The notes under the pieces are model-generated. The model did no database searches. It saw nothing but the letters and a program-made list of their open reading frames with translations, and was not told the DNA's origin. Both the position numbers and the translations under genes were made by a program. 13,131 nt of DNA from CAZVRZ01 sp964629965 (lineage in GTDB: Bacteria > Chloroflexota > Anaerolineae > Anaerolineales > UBA4823): NCBI GenBank assembly GCA_964629965.1, contig CAZVRZ010000143.1:1-13131 (forward strand), in the 5' to 3' direction. Position 1 is the stretch's first letter. Each line of letters opens with the position of its first letter. Shown piece after piece: positions 5,561 through 12,635 of the stretch.

Positions 5561-8179
5561 ATGTTGGCATGGATCCAAGACAAGTTCAAATTACCCGATT
5601 TAGGCGACCCGGAAGTTAACCACAAAGCCAGGGTATTACAGGTGTTGTTGTTGGCGGCTGCTGGAATAATGCTGCTGCTGGCGCTTCTGGAATTCCGTGC
5701 TTCCTCCCTCTCTTTGGTTTTGGCGGCTTTTTCTGTGGCTACCTTGTTAGCGCTGTGCCTTCTCTATCGGGGCAAGCTGCTGTTTCTCTTCTATTACCTG
5801 CCAATAGCTGTTGCTATCCTGGTTACATACTTAATTGCGACTGGCGGCGGTCTGCACCTGGCTGCTTATCTGGGATATGTTATCAGCCTGATCTTGGCTA
5901 GTTTGCTGCTCGGGCGGCGCGGTTTATTCATTTTCCTGGGTTTGATCATCCTGACGATCATTTTGCTTGGCATTGGCGCCATGAGCGGTATTTTTCCACA
6001 CGATATGTATGGCGTGGATAATGTTAAAGATATTACGATCGCAGTCTTGCTGATGCTCAGCGCCGGTCTGGTCCTTGATTTGCAGATTGCTCTGATGATG
6101 AACAGCCTGATCGAGGCCAATCGCAGTACAGAAAAATTGACCTTGAGCAATCTCGAATTGGCAGCTTTGAAGATCTCTTTGGAAAAACGAGTAGCTGAAC
6201 GTACTGCCGAATTGGCCCAGGCCAAAGATATGGCCGAAGAGGGCTCTGCTCAGCTTTTTACCTTGAATAACATTAACCAGACGATAATTTCCGCCACCAG
6301 TCTGCGTACGGCCTTGAATTGGGTGGCAGAGCAGATCGCCGGCTTGTTCCAGGCTTATTCTACCTTGATCGTTCTACAAAAACAGGCCGGTAGCTCGGAG
6401 ATGGTTGTTACCGGTAGTTTCGATATTAATACAGATTTGAGCGGTATGCCGGCCAATGATCTGCCGGCTGCCGAGCGGGCTCTGGCAACCCGAGAGACGA
6501 TCATCATATCTGCTGAGAACGCCGAAACAGAACTGCATGGCTTATACCCCATGTTGCAAAGCGCGCGAATCAGGTATACGCTGCTGGCGCCGTTGGTTGC
6601 GCGTGGTCGTTCGACCGGTATCATTGCAGTGAACCGAGACTTGCCCAACTTGTCTTTCACGCCTGATGATATTCGCCTGGCAGAGACGCTTGCTGGGCAA
6701 ATAGCCGGTGTGATCGAGCAGTTCCAACTGCTCGAACAAGAACAGCAGGCCCGCCAGTCTGCAGAGGTCGCCAGCCGGGCCAAGAGCCAATTCCTCTCAA
6801 ACATGAGTCATGAGTTGCGCACGCCTCTCAACAGCATCCTCGGGTATGCGCAAATATTGCGGCGGGCTGCCAACCTGACGCCCAATCAGCAAGAGAACAT
6901 CGATGTGATCCGCCAGAGTGGCGAGCATTTATTAATGTTGATCAATGATGTCTTGGATATGTCGAAGATCGAAGCAGGCCGCATGGCATTGCACCCCGTC
7001 TCCGTCAACCTGCCGGTATTTCTGAAAGGCATCTGTGCCATTATTCAAGTGCGCGCCAGGCAAAAAGGACTGCGCTTTTTCTACGAAGATATTAACCCTT
7101 TGCCAGAATATGTTGAGATTGATGAAACCCGTTTGCGGCAAATCTTGCTGAATTTATTGGGGAATGCTGTAAAATTTACCGATCGGGGTCATGTAGTCTT
7201 ACGAGTCAATGCTATCTCCGATAGCGAGATCGTTTGCTTTGAAATCATCGATACCGGGGCGGGTATCCCGCCGGATCAGATCCAAACCCTCTTCCAACCT
7301 TTTGAGCAGGGTGGGGATATTCAGCACCAGGCCGAAGGCACAGGCCTTGGCCTGGCGATCACCAACCAGTTGGTACAGATGATGGGCGGTGAGGTTGAAG
7401 TGACCAGCAAACCGGGGGAAGGAAGCCGGTTTGCTTTTGCTATCCGGTTGCCAAGAGCAGCCAGCGAGCATGTAAAAGAACAGGTGCAACCCCAGACGGT
7501 CGTTGGATACCAGGGACCGCGCCGTTGTATCCTGGTGGTTGATGATAATCAACAAAATCAACTGGTGGCGCAAAATATCCTCGAGCCGTTAGGCTTTGAA
7601 ATCCTATTGGCAGAAGATGGAGCTCGAGGGGTAGAACTGGCCCGCCAGGCGCATCCCAATATGATCCTGATGGACCTGGTCATGCCCGTCATGAACGGTT
7701 ATGATGCTGCTCAAGCGATTCGCCAGATCCCAGAGCTTGCTACTACGCCCATTATTGCGGTCTCTGCCAGTGTTTTTGAGAGGGCACGCGAATCTAGTCA
7801 ATCTGCCGGTTGTAATGATTTCTTGGCGAAGCCAATCCATGAAGCCGAGCTTTTGAATAAGCTGCAGCAGTATTTGAATCTTACCTGGAACTATGGCCGA
7901 AAGGAATCGAATAGGTTCACAGAAGCGCCCTCTTCGCTAGATGCTGAAGATGGCGCGGCCCGCAGATCGCAGGCTGCCATAACTCCACCATCCGCTGAAG
8001 AACTCAGCTCACTGCTAAATCTGGCTATGCAAGGTAATATGCGCGCCATTCGTCAGCAGGCTGCTCATTTGCGCGAGCTGGATGCAACTTATGCAGCTTT
8101 TGCTGACCGCCTGGAAGAATTAGCCCGTGCTTATGACGAGCATGGTGTTTTGGATTTGCTCAAAAAATTTCAATCCTGA
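5561..8179 (+). CDS. Membrane hybrid histidine kinase (6TM-GAF-HisKA-HATPase-REC)
   Basis: An 872-aa membrane sensor kinase. About six hydrophobic segments span residues 25-180. A coiled coil follows (about 185-225, with the LEKRVAERTAELAQAK signature), then a GAF sensor domain (about 235-390). HisKA has His417 in SNMSHELRTPLNSILGYA. The ATPase domain has the N box at Asn535 (NLLGNAVKFTDRG), G1 at Asp564 (DTGAG) and G2 at 593-598 (GTGLGL). The C-terminal receiver has Asp661/662 (VVDDNQQN), phosphoacceptor Asp705 (LMDLVMP), Ser735 and Lys757 (LAKP). After the receiver, residues about 805-872 form a helical tail (SAEELSSLLNLAMQGNMRAI and on to LLKKFQS) of a type seen behind receivers of other hybrid kinases; it lacks the conserved His context of an HPt domain. 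It starts 10 bp after the receiver-kinase gene. The signal is unknown. Confidence 0.93.
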   Translation: MLAWIQDKFKLPDLGDPEVNHKARVLQVLLLAAAGIMLLLALLEFRASSLSLVLAAFSVATLLALCLLYRGKLLFLFYYLPIAVAILVTYLIATGGGLHLAAYLGYVISLILASLLLGRRGLFIFLGLIILTIILLGIGAMSGIFPHDMYGVDNVKDITIAVLLMLSAGLVLDLQIALMMNSLIEANRSTEKLTLSNLELAALKISLEKRVAERTAELAQAKDMAEEGSAQLFTLNNINQTIISATSLRTALNWVAEQIAGLFQAYSTLIVLQKQAGSSEMVVTGSFDINTDLSGMPANDLPAAERALATRETIIISAENAETELHGLYPMLQSARIRYTLLAPLVARGRSTGIIAVNRDLPNLSFTPDDIRLAETLAGQIAGVIEQFQLLEQEQQARQSAEVASRAKSQFLSNMSHELRTPLNSILGYAQILRRAANLTPNQQENIDVIRQSGEHLLMLINDVLDMSKIEAGRMALHPVSVNLPVFLKGICAIIQVRARQKGLRFFYEDINPLPEYVEIDETRLRQILLNLLGNAVKFTDRGHVVLRVNAISDSEIVCFEIIDTGAGIPPDQIQTLFQPFEQGGDIQHQAEGTGLGLAITNQLVQMMGGEVEVTSKPGEGSRFAFAIRLPRAASEHVKEQVQPQTVVGYQGPRRCILVVDDNQQNQLVAQNILEPLGFEILLAEDGARGVELARQAHPNMILMDLVMPVMNGYDAAQAIRQIPELATTPIIAVSASVFERARESSQSAGCNDFLAKPIHEAELLNKLQQYLNLTWNYGRKESNRFTEAPSSLDAEDGAARRSQAAITPPSAEELSSLLNLAMQGNMRAIRQQAAHLRELDATYAAFADRLEELARAYDEHGVLDLLKKFQS

Positions 8180-8197
8180 TTTGAATTGGAGGTAGTT

Positions 8198-8518
8198 ATG
8201 TCAGACGATACGTTCCGCGCAATAGTGGATATGGTTGTGTATGGTTATGTCGAAGAAGGCGATGAGGTTGTACACGAGATTATTTTGTACGAGGGCGAGA
8301 CATATGATGTTGATTTAGAATCCAGTGATGAAGAAGATGTTTTGCTCCTCAAGATCACCGATGAGGCCGATCAAAAGATTTTCGAAAGTAAAGAAGCCTC
8401 TGCCAGCGAAGAAACCACTCTGGAACCCAAGGTAGATAATGTATTTCGCTTTTATGTGCGTTCAGAAAAAGGCGATCACGAATACAGTATTACGATTGAA
8501 GAAGAAGTAGAAGAATAG
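8198..8518 (+). CDS. Highly acidic 106-aa protein of unknown function
   Basis: I do not recognise this protein. It has 34 Asp/Glu against 8 Lys/Arg in 106 residues, so it is strongly acidic. The alternating hydrophobic pattern (EIILYEGETYDVDL, VLLLKITDEAD, FRFYVRSEKGDHEYSITIE) suggests an all-beta sandwich. The order of strands is reminiscent of PPC- or GOLD-like domains, but there is no signal peptide, so it appears cytoplasmic; this fold guess is weak. The start is the ATG at 8198, with an ideal GGAGGT at 8188-8193; an in-frame GTG/ATG further upstream is less suitable. It lies 18 bp after the hybrid kinase stop and before the next promoter, so it is very likely the last gene of the kinase operon, perhaps a partner or modulator of the phosphorelay. 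Confidence 0.8.
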   Translation: MSDDTFRAIVDMVVYGYVEEGDEVVHEIILYEGETYDVDLESSDEEDVLLLKITDEADQKIFESKEASASEETTLEPKVDNVFRFYVRSEKGDHEYSITIEEEVEE

Positions 8519-8535
8519 AATCTCAAGGATTGTCT

Positions 8536-8563
8536 TTGCGTACTTGCCTGCCTATGATACAAT
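8536..8563 (+). promoter_or_regulatory. Probable promoter of the B12 uptake operon
   Basis: TTGCGT (8536-8541) and TACAAT (8558-8563) are separated by 16 bp, giving a start near 8570, just before the riboswitch. TATGAT at 8553-8558 is an alternative -10 but lacks a well-placed -35. The region is embraced by an 8-bp inverted repeat, AGGATTGT (8526-8533) and ACAATCCT (8559-8566). Confidence 0.5.
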
Positions 8564-8585
8564 CCTGACAATTAAATAAGACAAC

Positions 8586-8726
8586 GAGGCGCCTGATCTC
8601 CCGGATGGGAGGGCTAAGGTTGAAAGACCAAGGCGAAGCCGGTGCTGTGGTTATGTTATACCGCAAAGTCCGGCGCTGTCGCGCAACTGTAGGCCAAGAG
8701 ATTGGCAAGCCAGGTCGCCCACCTCG
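8586..8726 (+). ncRNA. Cobalamin riboswitch aptamer
   Basis: The leader carries the conserved landmarks of the cobalamin aptamer in the right order: GCCGGTG near 8638-8644, AAAGTCCGGCGCTG (8665-8678) that pairs back to it, the invariant GCAACTGTA at 8683-8691, a small GCCAA/TTGGC hairpin (8693-8705), and a B12-box-like AGCCAGGTCGCCC at 8708-8720, a variant of the usual AGTCAGGATACCTGCC. The riboswitch binds a cobalamin and reduces expression of downstream uptake genes when the vitamin is plentiful. The genes behind it (binding protein, permease, ATPase) agree fully with this. The 5' boundary is approximate, and I cannot tell adenosyl- from methyl/hydroxocobalamin selectivity. Confidence 0.88.
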
Positions 8727-8795
8727 TTTGTCGTTTCCACTCAACTCGCGGAAAGGAGGTGGGGACACCGTTATGGTATCCAACGGTTTGCGTCC
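8718..8795 (+). promoter_or_regulatory. Riboswitch expression-platform hairpins
   Basis: Two stem-loops lie between aptamer and terminator. In the first, CCCACCTC (8718-8725) plus TTTCC (8734-8738) pair with GGAAA (8750-8754) plus GAGGTGGG (8756-8763); its left arm begins within the B12 box, so forming it should compete with the aptamer's closing region. In the second, ACCGTT (8767-8772) pairs with AACGGT (8782-8787), outside which GGAC and GTCC can also pair. Its loop could be the partner of the ligand-dependent kissing contact known in this riboswitch class. Confidence 0.5.
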
Positions 8796-8805
8796 ATACT
8801 AACTG

Positions 8806-8831
8806 CTCCGCTGCAAGGCGGAGTTTTCTTT
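8806..8831 (+). terminator. Riboswitch-controlled intrinsic terminator
   Basis: CTCCGC (8806-8811) and GCGGAG (8818-8823) form a stem with a six-base loop, followed directly by TTTTCTTT. It lies about 40 bp before the binding-protein start and after the aptamer, so control by premature termination is the likely mechanism. Confidence 0.8.
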
Positions 8832-8869
8832 AATCTGCACATGTTTTGAGTCTATTTGGAGAATCTACA

Positions 8870-9853
8870 ATGATGAATAAAATAAAAACCTTTCTTGTTC
8901 TTATCCTGGCATCCACTTTACTGCTGAATGCCTGTAGCATTGCCACTCCTTCTCCCGCCACGCTTACGCCAGCGCCGGCTCCCTCTGCCACTCCTGCGTT
9001 CACTGCAACGCCTGCGCTTATTACAGCCACGGATGGATTGGGGAAGATCATCGTCCTGCAGTCTCCGGCACAGCGCATTGTCTCTCTGGCACCATCGAAT
9101 ACTGAAATTCTTTTTGCCATCGGGGCAGGCTCTCAGGTTGTAGGTAGAGACTCGTTCTCGGATTTCCCCGTGGAAGCTCAACAGCTTACCGATATCGGCG
9201 GCGGTTACGGCGAGTTGGATTTGGAGACCATTGTTTCGCTCAAGCCAGACTTGGTGATGGCAGCCGAAATCTATTCTGAAGAACAGTTGAAGCCGCTGAC
9301 TGATCTCGGCCTGGTTGTTTATTGGCTGGGCAATCCAGATACGATCGATGGCATGTATGACAACTTGCGCTCCGTGGCCCGGTTGACTGGGCGCGAGCAA
9401 GAATCGGCCGCACTGATCCAGTCATTGCAAGCGCGTGTAGAAACCGTTACCCAAAAGGTGGCTTCTGTCCCAGAGAAACCTTTGGTCTTCTATGAATTGG
9501 ATGGAACGGATGTGAATGCCCCCTGGACGGCGGGTAAGGGAACGTTTATCGATACCCTGATTTCCATGGCAGGCGGGCAGAATCTCGGCAATATGCAAGC
9601 AGACGCCTGGGCTCAGATCAGCCTGGAGATCCTGATCCAACAAGATCCTCAGATGATCTTGTTGGGTGACTCGGTGTGGGGTGGCGTCACTGCAGAAAGC
9701 GTGGCTGCCCGCGCCGGTTGGGACACTTTGTCCGCTGTCAAAGAGAATCGCGTCTATCCGTTCGATGATAACCTGGTCAGCCGTCCAGGGCCGCGTATGG
9801 TGGCTGGTTTAGAAGCGTTGGCAAGGTTGTTACATCCCGATTTGTTTAAGTGA
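8870..9853 (+). CDS. btuF: Cobalamin ABC transporter substrate-binding lipoprotein
   Basis: A 327-aa extracytoplasmic binding protein of the BtuF/FhuD group (periplasmic binding fold with a rigid helix hinge). It has a lipoprotein signal peptide: a basic start (NKIK), a hydrophobic core, and the lipobox LLNAC with Cys22. A long Thr/Pro/Ser/Ala linker (about 24-52) tethers the domain to the membrane. The mature part begins with IVSLAPSNTEILFAIGAG, the standard BtuF opening, and contains ETIVSLKPDLVM and later FYELDGT and PWTAGKGTFIDTL segments typical of the family. It captures cobalamin (or a corrinoid) and delivers it to the permease. The start is the ATG at 8870 (another ATG at 8873), with GGAG at 8858-8861. 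The cobalamin riboswitch upstream makes B12 more likely than siderophore as ligand. Its stop overlaps the permease start. Confidence 0.9.
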   Translation: MMNKIKTFLVLILASTLLLNACSIATPSPATLTPAPAPSATPAFTATPALITATDGLGKIIVLQSPAQRIVSLAPSNTEILFAIGAGSQVVGRDSFSDFPVEAQQLTDIGGGYGELDLETIVSLKPDLVMAAEIYSEEQLKPLTDLGLVVYWLGNPDTIDGMYDNLRSVARLTGREQESAALIQSLQARVETVTQKVASVPEKPLVFYELDGTDVNAPWTAGKGTFIDTLISMAGGQNLGNMQADAWAQISLEILIQQDPQMILLGDSVWGGVTAESVAARAGWDTLSAVKENRVYPFDDNLVSRPGPRMVAGLEALARLLHPDLFK

Positions 9854-10881
9854 TGAAATCAGTATTCCGTCCTGTCTTGTTCAATCTGATCCTGCTCTGC
9901 CTGGCGGCGGTAGCCAGTGTTGCCATTGGACCTGTCTTTATCTCACCTTCGACGCTTTTGCGCATGTTGCTAGATGGTTTACCTGGTTTTACTCTCGCAC
10001 CAGATTGGCCTGAGACCTTTGCAGCTATCCTGTTCAAAATACGCTTACCGCATACCATCCTGGTTATGCTCACGGGAGCAGCGCTTGGCGGCAGTGGCGC
10101 TGCCTACCAGGGTTTATTCCGCAACCCTTTAGCGGATCCTTATTTGATCGGTGTGGCTTCGGGCGCCGGCCTTGGGGCAGTCTTGGCAATGTCGCTGCAC
10201 TGGCCCACCACGATGCCCGGTATGTTTGGGGTGCCTGCTGCGGCTTTCCTCGGTGCGATCTTGACGGTGGCCTTGGTTTATTGGTTGGCGCGTGTCGGTC
10301 GCAGCGTTCCGACCACCAGCCTGATCCTGGCAGGTGTTGCTGTCAGCTCTTTTGCCACGGCATTGACCTCATTCCTAATGTTGCGCTCGCAAGAAGAACT
10401 GCGTCGGGCGCTTTCCTGGTTGTTGGGCGGCGCCGCTTTGGGTGGTTGGGAGCCTGTCTGGGCCTCGTTGCCATATATCTTGGTAGGCCTGGGTGTTTTG
10501 ACATTGTCTGGTCATGCCCTGAATGTGCTTCAGTTTGGTGAAGAACAGGCCCAACAAATGGGATTGAATATCACTTGGGTCAAGCTTATTCTCATCCTGG
10601 CAGCCTCCCTCAGTACGGCCGCTGCGGTTGCCTTTTCGGGCTTGATTGGGTTCATCGGTTTGATCACACCCCACCTGGCGCGCTTCTTGTGGGGTCCTGA
10701 TTACCGGCGTTTGATCCCTCTGTCAATCCTGGGGGGAGGTTCGGTTCTATTGTTGGCCGATTTGATCGCGCGTAACCTGTTTTCGCCTCAGGTTCTGCCG
10801 GTTGGTATTGTTACTGCTCTGGCTGGCGCCCCATTCTTTTTGTGGGTGCTTAAGCGCGCCAAAGATCAGGTGTATTGGTAA
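9853..10881 (+). CDS. btuC: Cobalamin ABC transporter permease (FecCD family)
   Basis: A 342-aa integral membrane subunit with the many hydrophobic helices (about ten) of FecCD/BtuC permeases. Hallmarks include NPLADPYLIGVASGAGLGA (about residues 91-109), VALVYWLAR, and the C-terminal SGLIGFIGLITPHLARFLWG, which contains the cytoplasmic helix contacting the ATPase, followed by LGGGSVLLLADLIAR. The start is the ATG at 9853, whose A is the last base of the btuF stop (TGATG), so translation is probably coupled; a GTG at 9850 is also possible, and there is little ribosome site of its own. The protein works as a homodimer with two copies of the ATPase encoded 12 bp downstream. Confidence 0.92.
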   Translation: MKSVFRPVLFNLILLCLAAVASVAIGPVFISPSTLLRMLLDGLPGFTLAPDWPETFAAILFKIRLPHTILVMLTGAALGGSGAAYQGLFRNPLADPYLIGVASGAGLGAVLAMSLHWPTTMPGMFGVPAAAFLGAILTVALVYWLARVGRSVPTTSLILAGVAVSSFATALTSFLMLRSQEELRRALSWLLGGAALGGWEPVWASLPYILVGLGVLTLSGHALNVLQFGEEQAQQMGLNITWVKLILILAASLSTAAAVAFSGLIGFIGLITPHLARFLWGPDYRRLIPLSILGGGSVLLLADLIARNLFSPQVLPVGIVTALAGAPFFLWVLKRAKDQVYW

Positions 10882-10893
10882 AGAAGAAACACT

Positions 10894-11670
10894 ATGATCC
10901 AAGTACAAGCTTTATCTGTGCGTTATGGTGCTTACCTGGCTTTACGTGAAGTCACGCTGAGCGTTGCTTCGGGTGAAGTCTTGGCTGTTATCGGTCCGAA
11001 CGGAGCCGGAAAATCAACCCTCATCCGGGCTGCCTGCGGCGTACTGCCTGTTGGCACTGGCCGCGTTCTGATCGACGACGTGAATATTCATCATCTCTCG
11101 CCCGCCCAGCGCGCCCGGCGAGTAGCTGTGGTGCCTCAGGCCGCCTTGTTGCCTCCTGCTTTCACAGTACAACAGACGGTTCTGATGGGACGCACCCCAT
11201 TTCTTAACTGGCTGGGACAGTCCGGCCAGGCCGATCAGCGCCAGGTGCAGCTTGCCCTGGATAGAACCCAGATGACTTCCTTTGTGGATCGGCGGGTGAG
11301 TGAGCTTTCGGGCGGCGAGCAGCAGCGGGTACTGTTAGCGCGTGCTCTGGCGCAGTCAACTCCGGCGCTTTTATTGGATGAACCAACCGCACACCTGGAC
11401 CTGAACCACCAGACCACCTTTTTAAACCTTGTGCGTGACCTGGCGCAGCAAGAAAAGTTGGCCGTCATCATTACCCTGCACGATTTGAACCTGGCGGGTG
11501 AGTACGCCGATCGTGTGGCTGTTTTGAGTGAGGGGGTATTATGCTCGTTGGGCCGCCCTGCGGAAGTACTAACCCCTGAATTGTTAAGTCGCATCTATCA
11601 AATTCCCGTTCGTGTTATTCCAAATCCGATCAATGGTGTGCCATTGATCTTACCAGGTGGGCACAGCTAG
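10894..11670 (+). CDS. btuD: Cobalamin ABC transporter ATPase
   Basis: A 258-aa ABC ATPase of the BtuD/FhuC group that energises corrinoid import. All motifs are intact: Walker A GPNGAGKST (34-42), Q-loop Gln82, signature LSGGEQQ (138-144), Walker B LLLDEP (159-164), D-loop AHLD (166-169) and switch His196 in TLHDLNLAGEYADR. The C-terminal stretch (YQIPVRVIPNPINGVPLILP) is the small tail common in heme/B12/iron-siderophore ATPases. The start ATG at 10894 has an A-rich AAGAAG site. It is the last gene of the riboswitch-led operon, and an imperfect terminator follows. Iron-chelate or heme transport would be the alternative without the riboswitch. Confidence 0.93.
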   Translation: MIQVQALSVRYGAYLALREVTLSVASGEVLAVIGPNGAGKSTLIRAACGVLPVGTGRVLIDDVNIHHLSPAQRARRVAVVPQAALLPPAFTVQQTVLMGRTPFLNWLGQSGQADQRQVQLALDRTQMTSFVDRRVSELSGGEQQRVLLARALAQSTPALLLDEPTAHLDLNHQTTFLNLVRDLAQQEKLAVIITLHDLNLAGEYADRVAVLSEGVLCSLGRPAEVLTPELLSRIYQIPVRVIPNPINGVPLILPGGHS

Positions 11671-11711
11671 CTTCCTGTCTTATCAGCCTGGAAACCTGAA
11701 GGGATGATCCC

Positions 11712-11753
11712 AAAAGAGGCGGCCGTCTAGCTTTTTTCGGTCAGCCCCTTTTT
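11712..11753 (+). terminator. Imperfect terminator hairpin after the B12 operon
   Basis: AAAAGAGGCGGCCG (11712-11725) pairs imperfectly with CGGTCAGCCCCTTTT (11738-11752), with one mismatch, one bulge and one G-U pair, and a run of T closes the right arm. The A-tract before and T-tract after fit intrinsic termination of the btuFCD transcript. About 60 bp of spacer with TATATA/TATAAG near 11769-11776 then precedes the phosphatase gene; no good -35 is seen. Confidence 0.6.
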
Positions 11754-11810
11754 GTTGTTTTCTGCGACTATATAAGCAAATCACCAACGTGGTTTGAGGA
11801 GTGAGTTGGT

Positions 11811-12635
11811 ATGGATCCATGCCCGGTATCGGTAATCGAAGAGATACAAACCCTGGAAGCGGCTGCCTGGTCTGTTACTGGCTGGAACCGCACCTTCAAT
11901 GAGGATGCGGTTTTCGCCCAAACCAATCGTCTGAGCCTGGGATACGAAGTTGGTTTGTTTATGGTATGTGATGGTTTTGGGGGAGGCCAGGCGGGCGATG
12001 TTGCCAGCCAGCTTGCTATTCAAACGATAGCCGATGAGCTAGCCAAAGTTTTACCTTGGGTTGTGCAGAGTACACACGTGGAACCCGATAGTACCATTCC
12101 GAACGGCAGAGCATTACGTTATTGGACTGAACAAGCCATTATTAAGGCCAACCGGGTGATTCGGGATTATTCGGATCATCATCCCGAAATAGAAAAAGCT
12201 GGTTCAACCCTGGCCCTGGTGTTGATATATCAGGGTATCGCATATATTGCCAATATTGGCGACAGCCGCGTTTACTCCTGGCGTAATGGGCGCCTGGTCC
12301 AACTGACCAATGATCAATCCCTGGTGGGTGCGCTGGTACGTAAAGGTGTGCTGACTCTTGAGCAGGCGCGTTCTCACCCCTTGAATAGTGTGATCTTACA
12401 GGCGCTCGGCATACAGGATAACCTGGAAATCGATTTCTATACCCATGTGCTCATCCCAGGCGAACGTTTACTTCTATGCACCGATGGCTGCTGGTTTGCT
12501 TATGAGAGTCAGGCGCTTCTGGCTGAAAAAATGGGCACAGAACTGCCGGCCGGGGAATTGTGTGCTTCCCTGGTAAATGCAGCCAATATCTTGGATGGTT
12601 CAGACAACATCAGTGCTGTGGTCGTCTATGCGTAA
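11811..12635 (+). CDS. PP2C-type Ser/Thr protein phosphatase
   Basis: A 274-aa cytoplasmic metal-dependent phosphatase of the PppA/Stp1/PrpC class. Motifs in order: NRTFNEDA (26-33) with metal-binding Glu31/Asp32; VCDGFGGGQAGDVAS (52-66) with Asp54-Gly55; IANIGDSRVYSWRNG (147-160); LTNDQSLVGALVRKG (165-179), where DHS is usual but DQS is found; LLLCTDGCW (220-228) with Asp225; and GSDNISAVVV (263-272) with Asp265 as the C-terminal metal ligand. The usual His after GG in DGMGGH is Gly here. All core metal ligands are kept, so activity is expected. The start ATG at 11811 has AGGAG at 11797-11801. No partner Ser/Thr kinase gene is in the window. Its 3' end overlaps the opposing response regulator gene by 36 bp. 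Confidence 0.9.
   Translation: MDPCPVSVIEEIQTLEAAAWSVTGWNRTFNEDAVFAQTNRLSLGYEVGLFMVCDGFGGGQAGDVASQLAIQTIADELAKVLPWVVQSTHVEPDSTIPNGRALRYWTEQAIIKANRVIRDYSDHHPEIEKAGSTLALVLIYQGIAYIANIGDSRVYSWRNGRLVQLTNDQSLVGALVRKGVLTLEQARSHPLNSVILQALGIQDNLEIDFYTHVLIPGERLLLCTDGCWFAYESQALLAEKMGTELPAGELCASLVNAANILDGSDNISAVVVYA

Noticed and set aside
7199..7573. Minus-strand open frames within the two kinase genes (this and several similar)
   Set aside because: They are shadows of long genes with intact catalytic motifs in the plus frame and have no ribosome sites.
8605..8802. 65-codon open frame in the B12 leader
   Set aside because: It lies inside the riboswitch aptamer and its hairpins; the conserved RNA landmarks explain the sequence.
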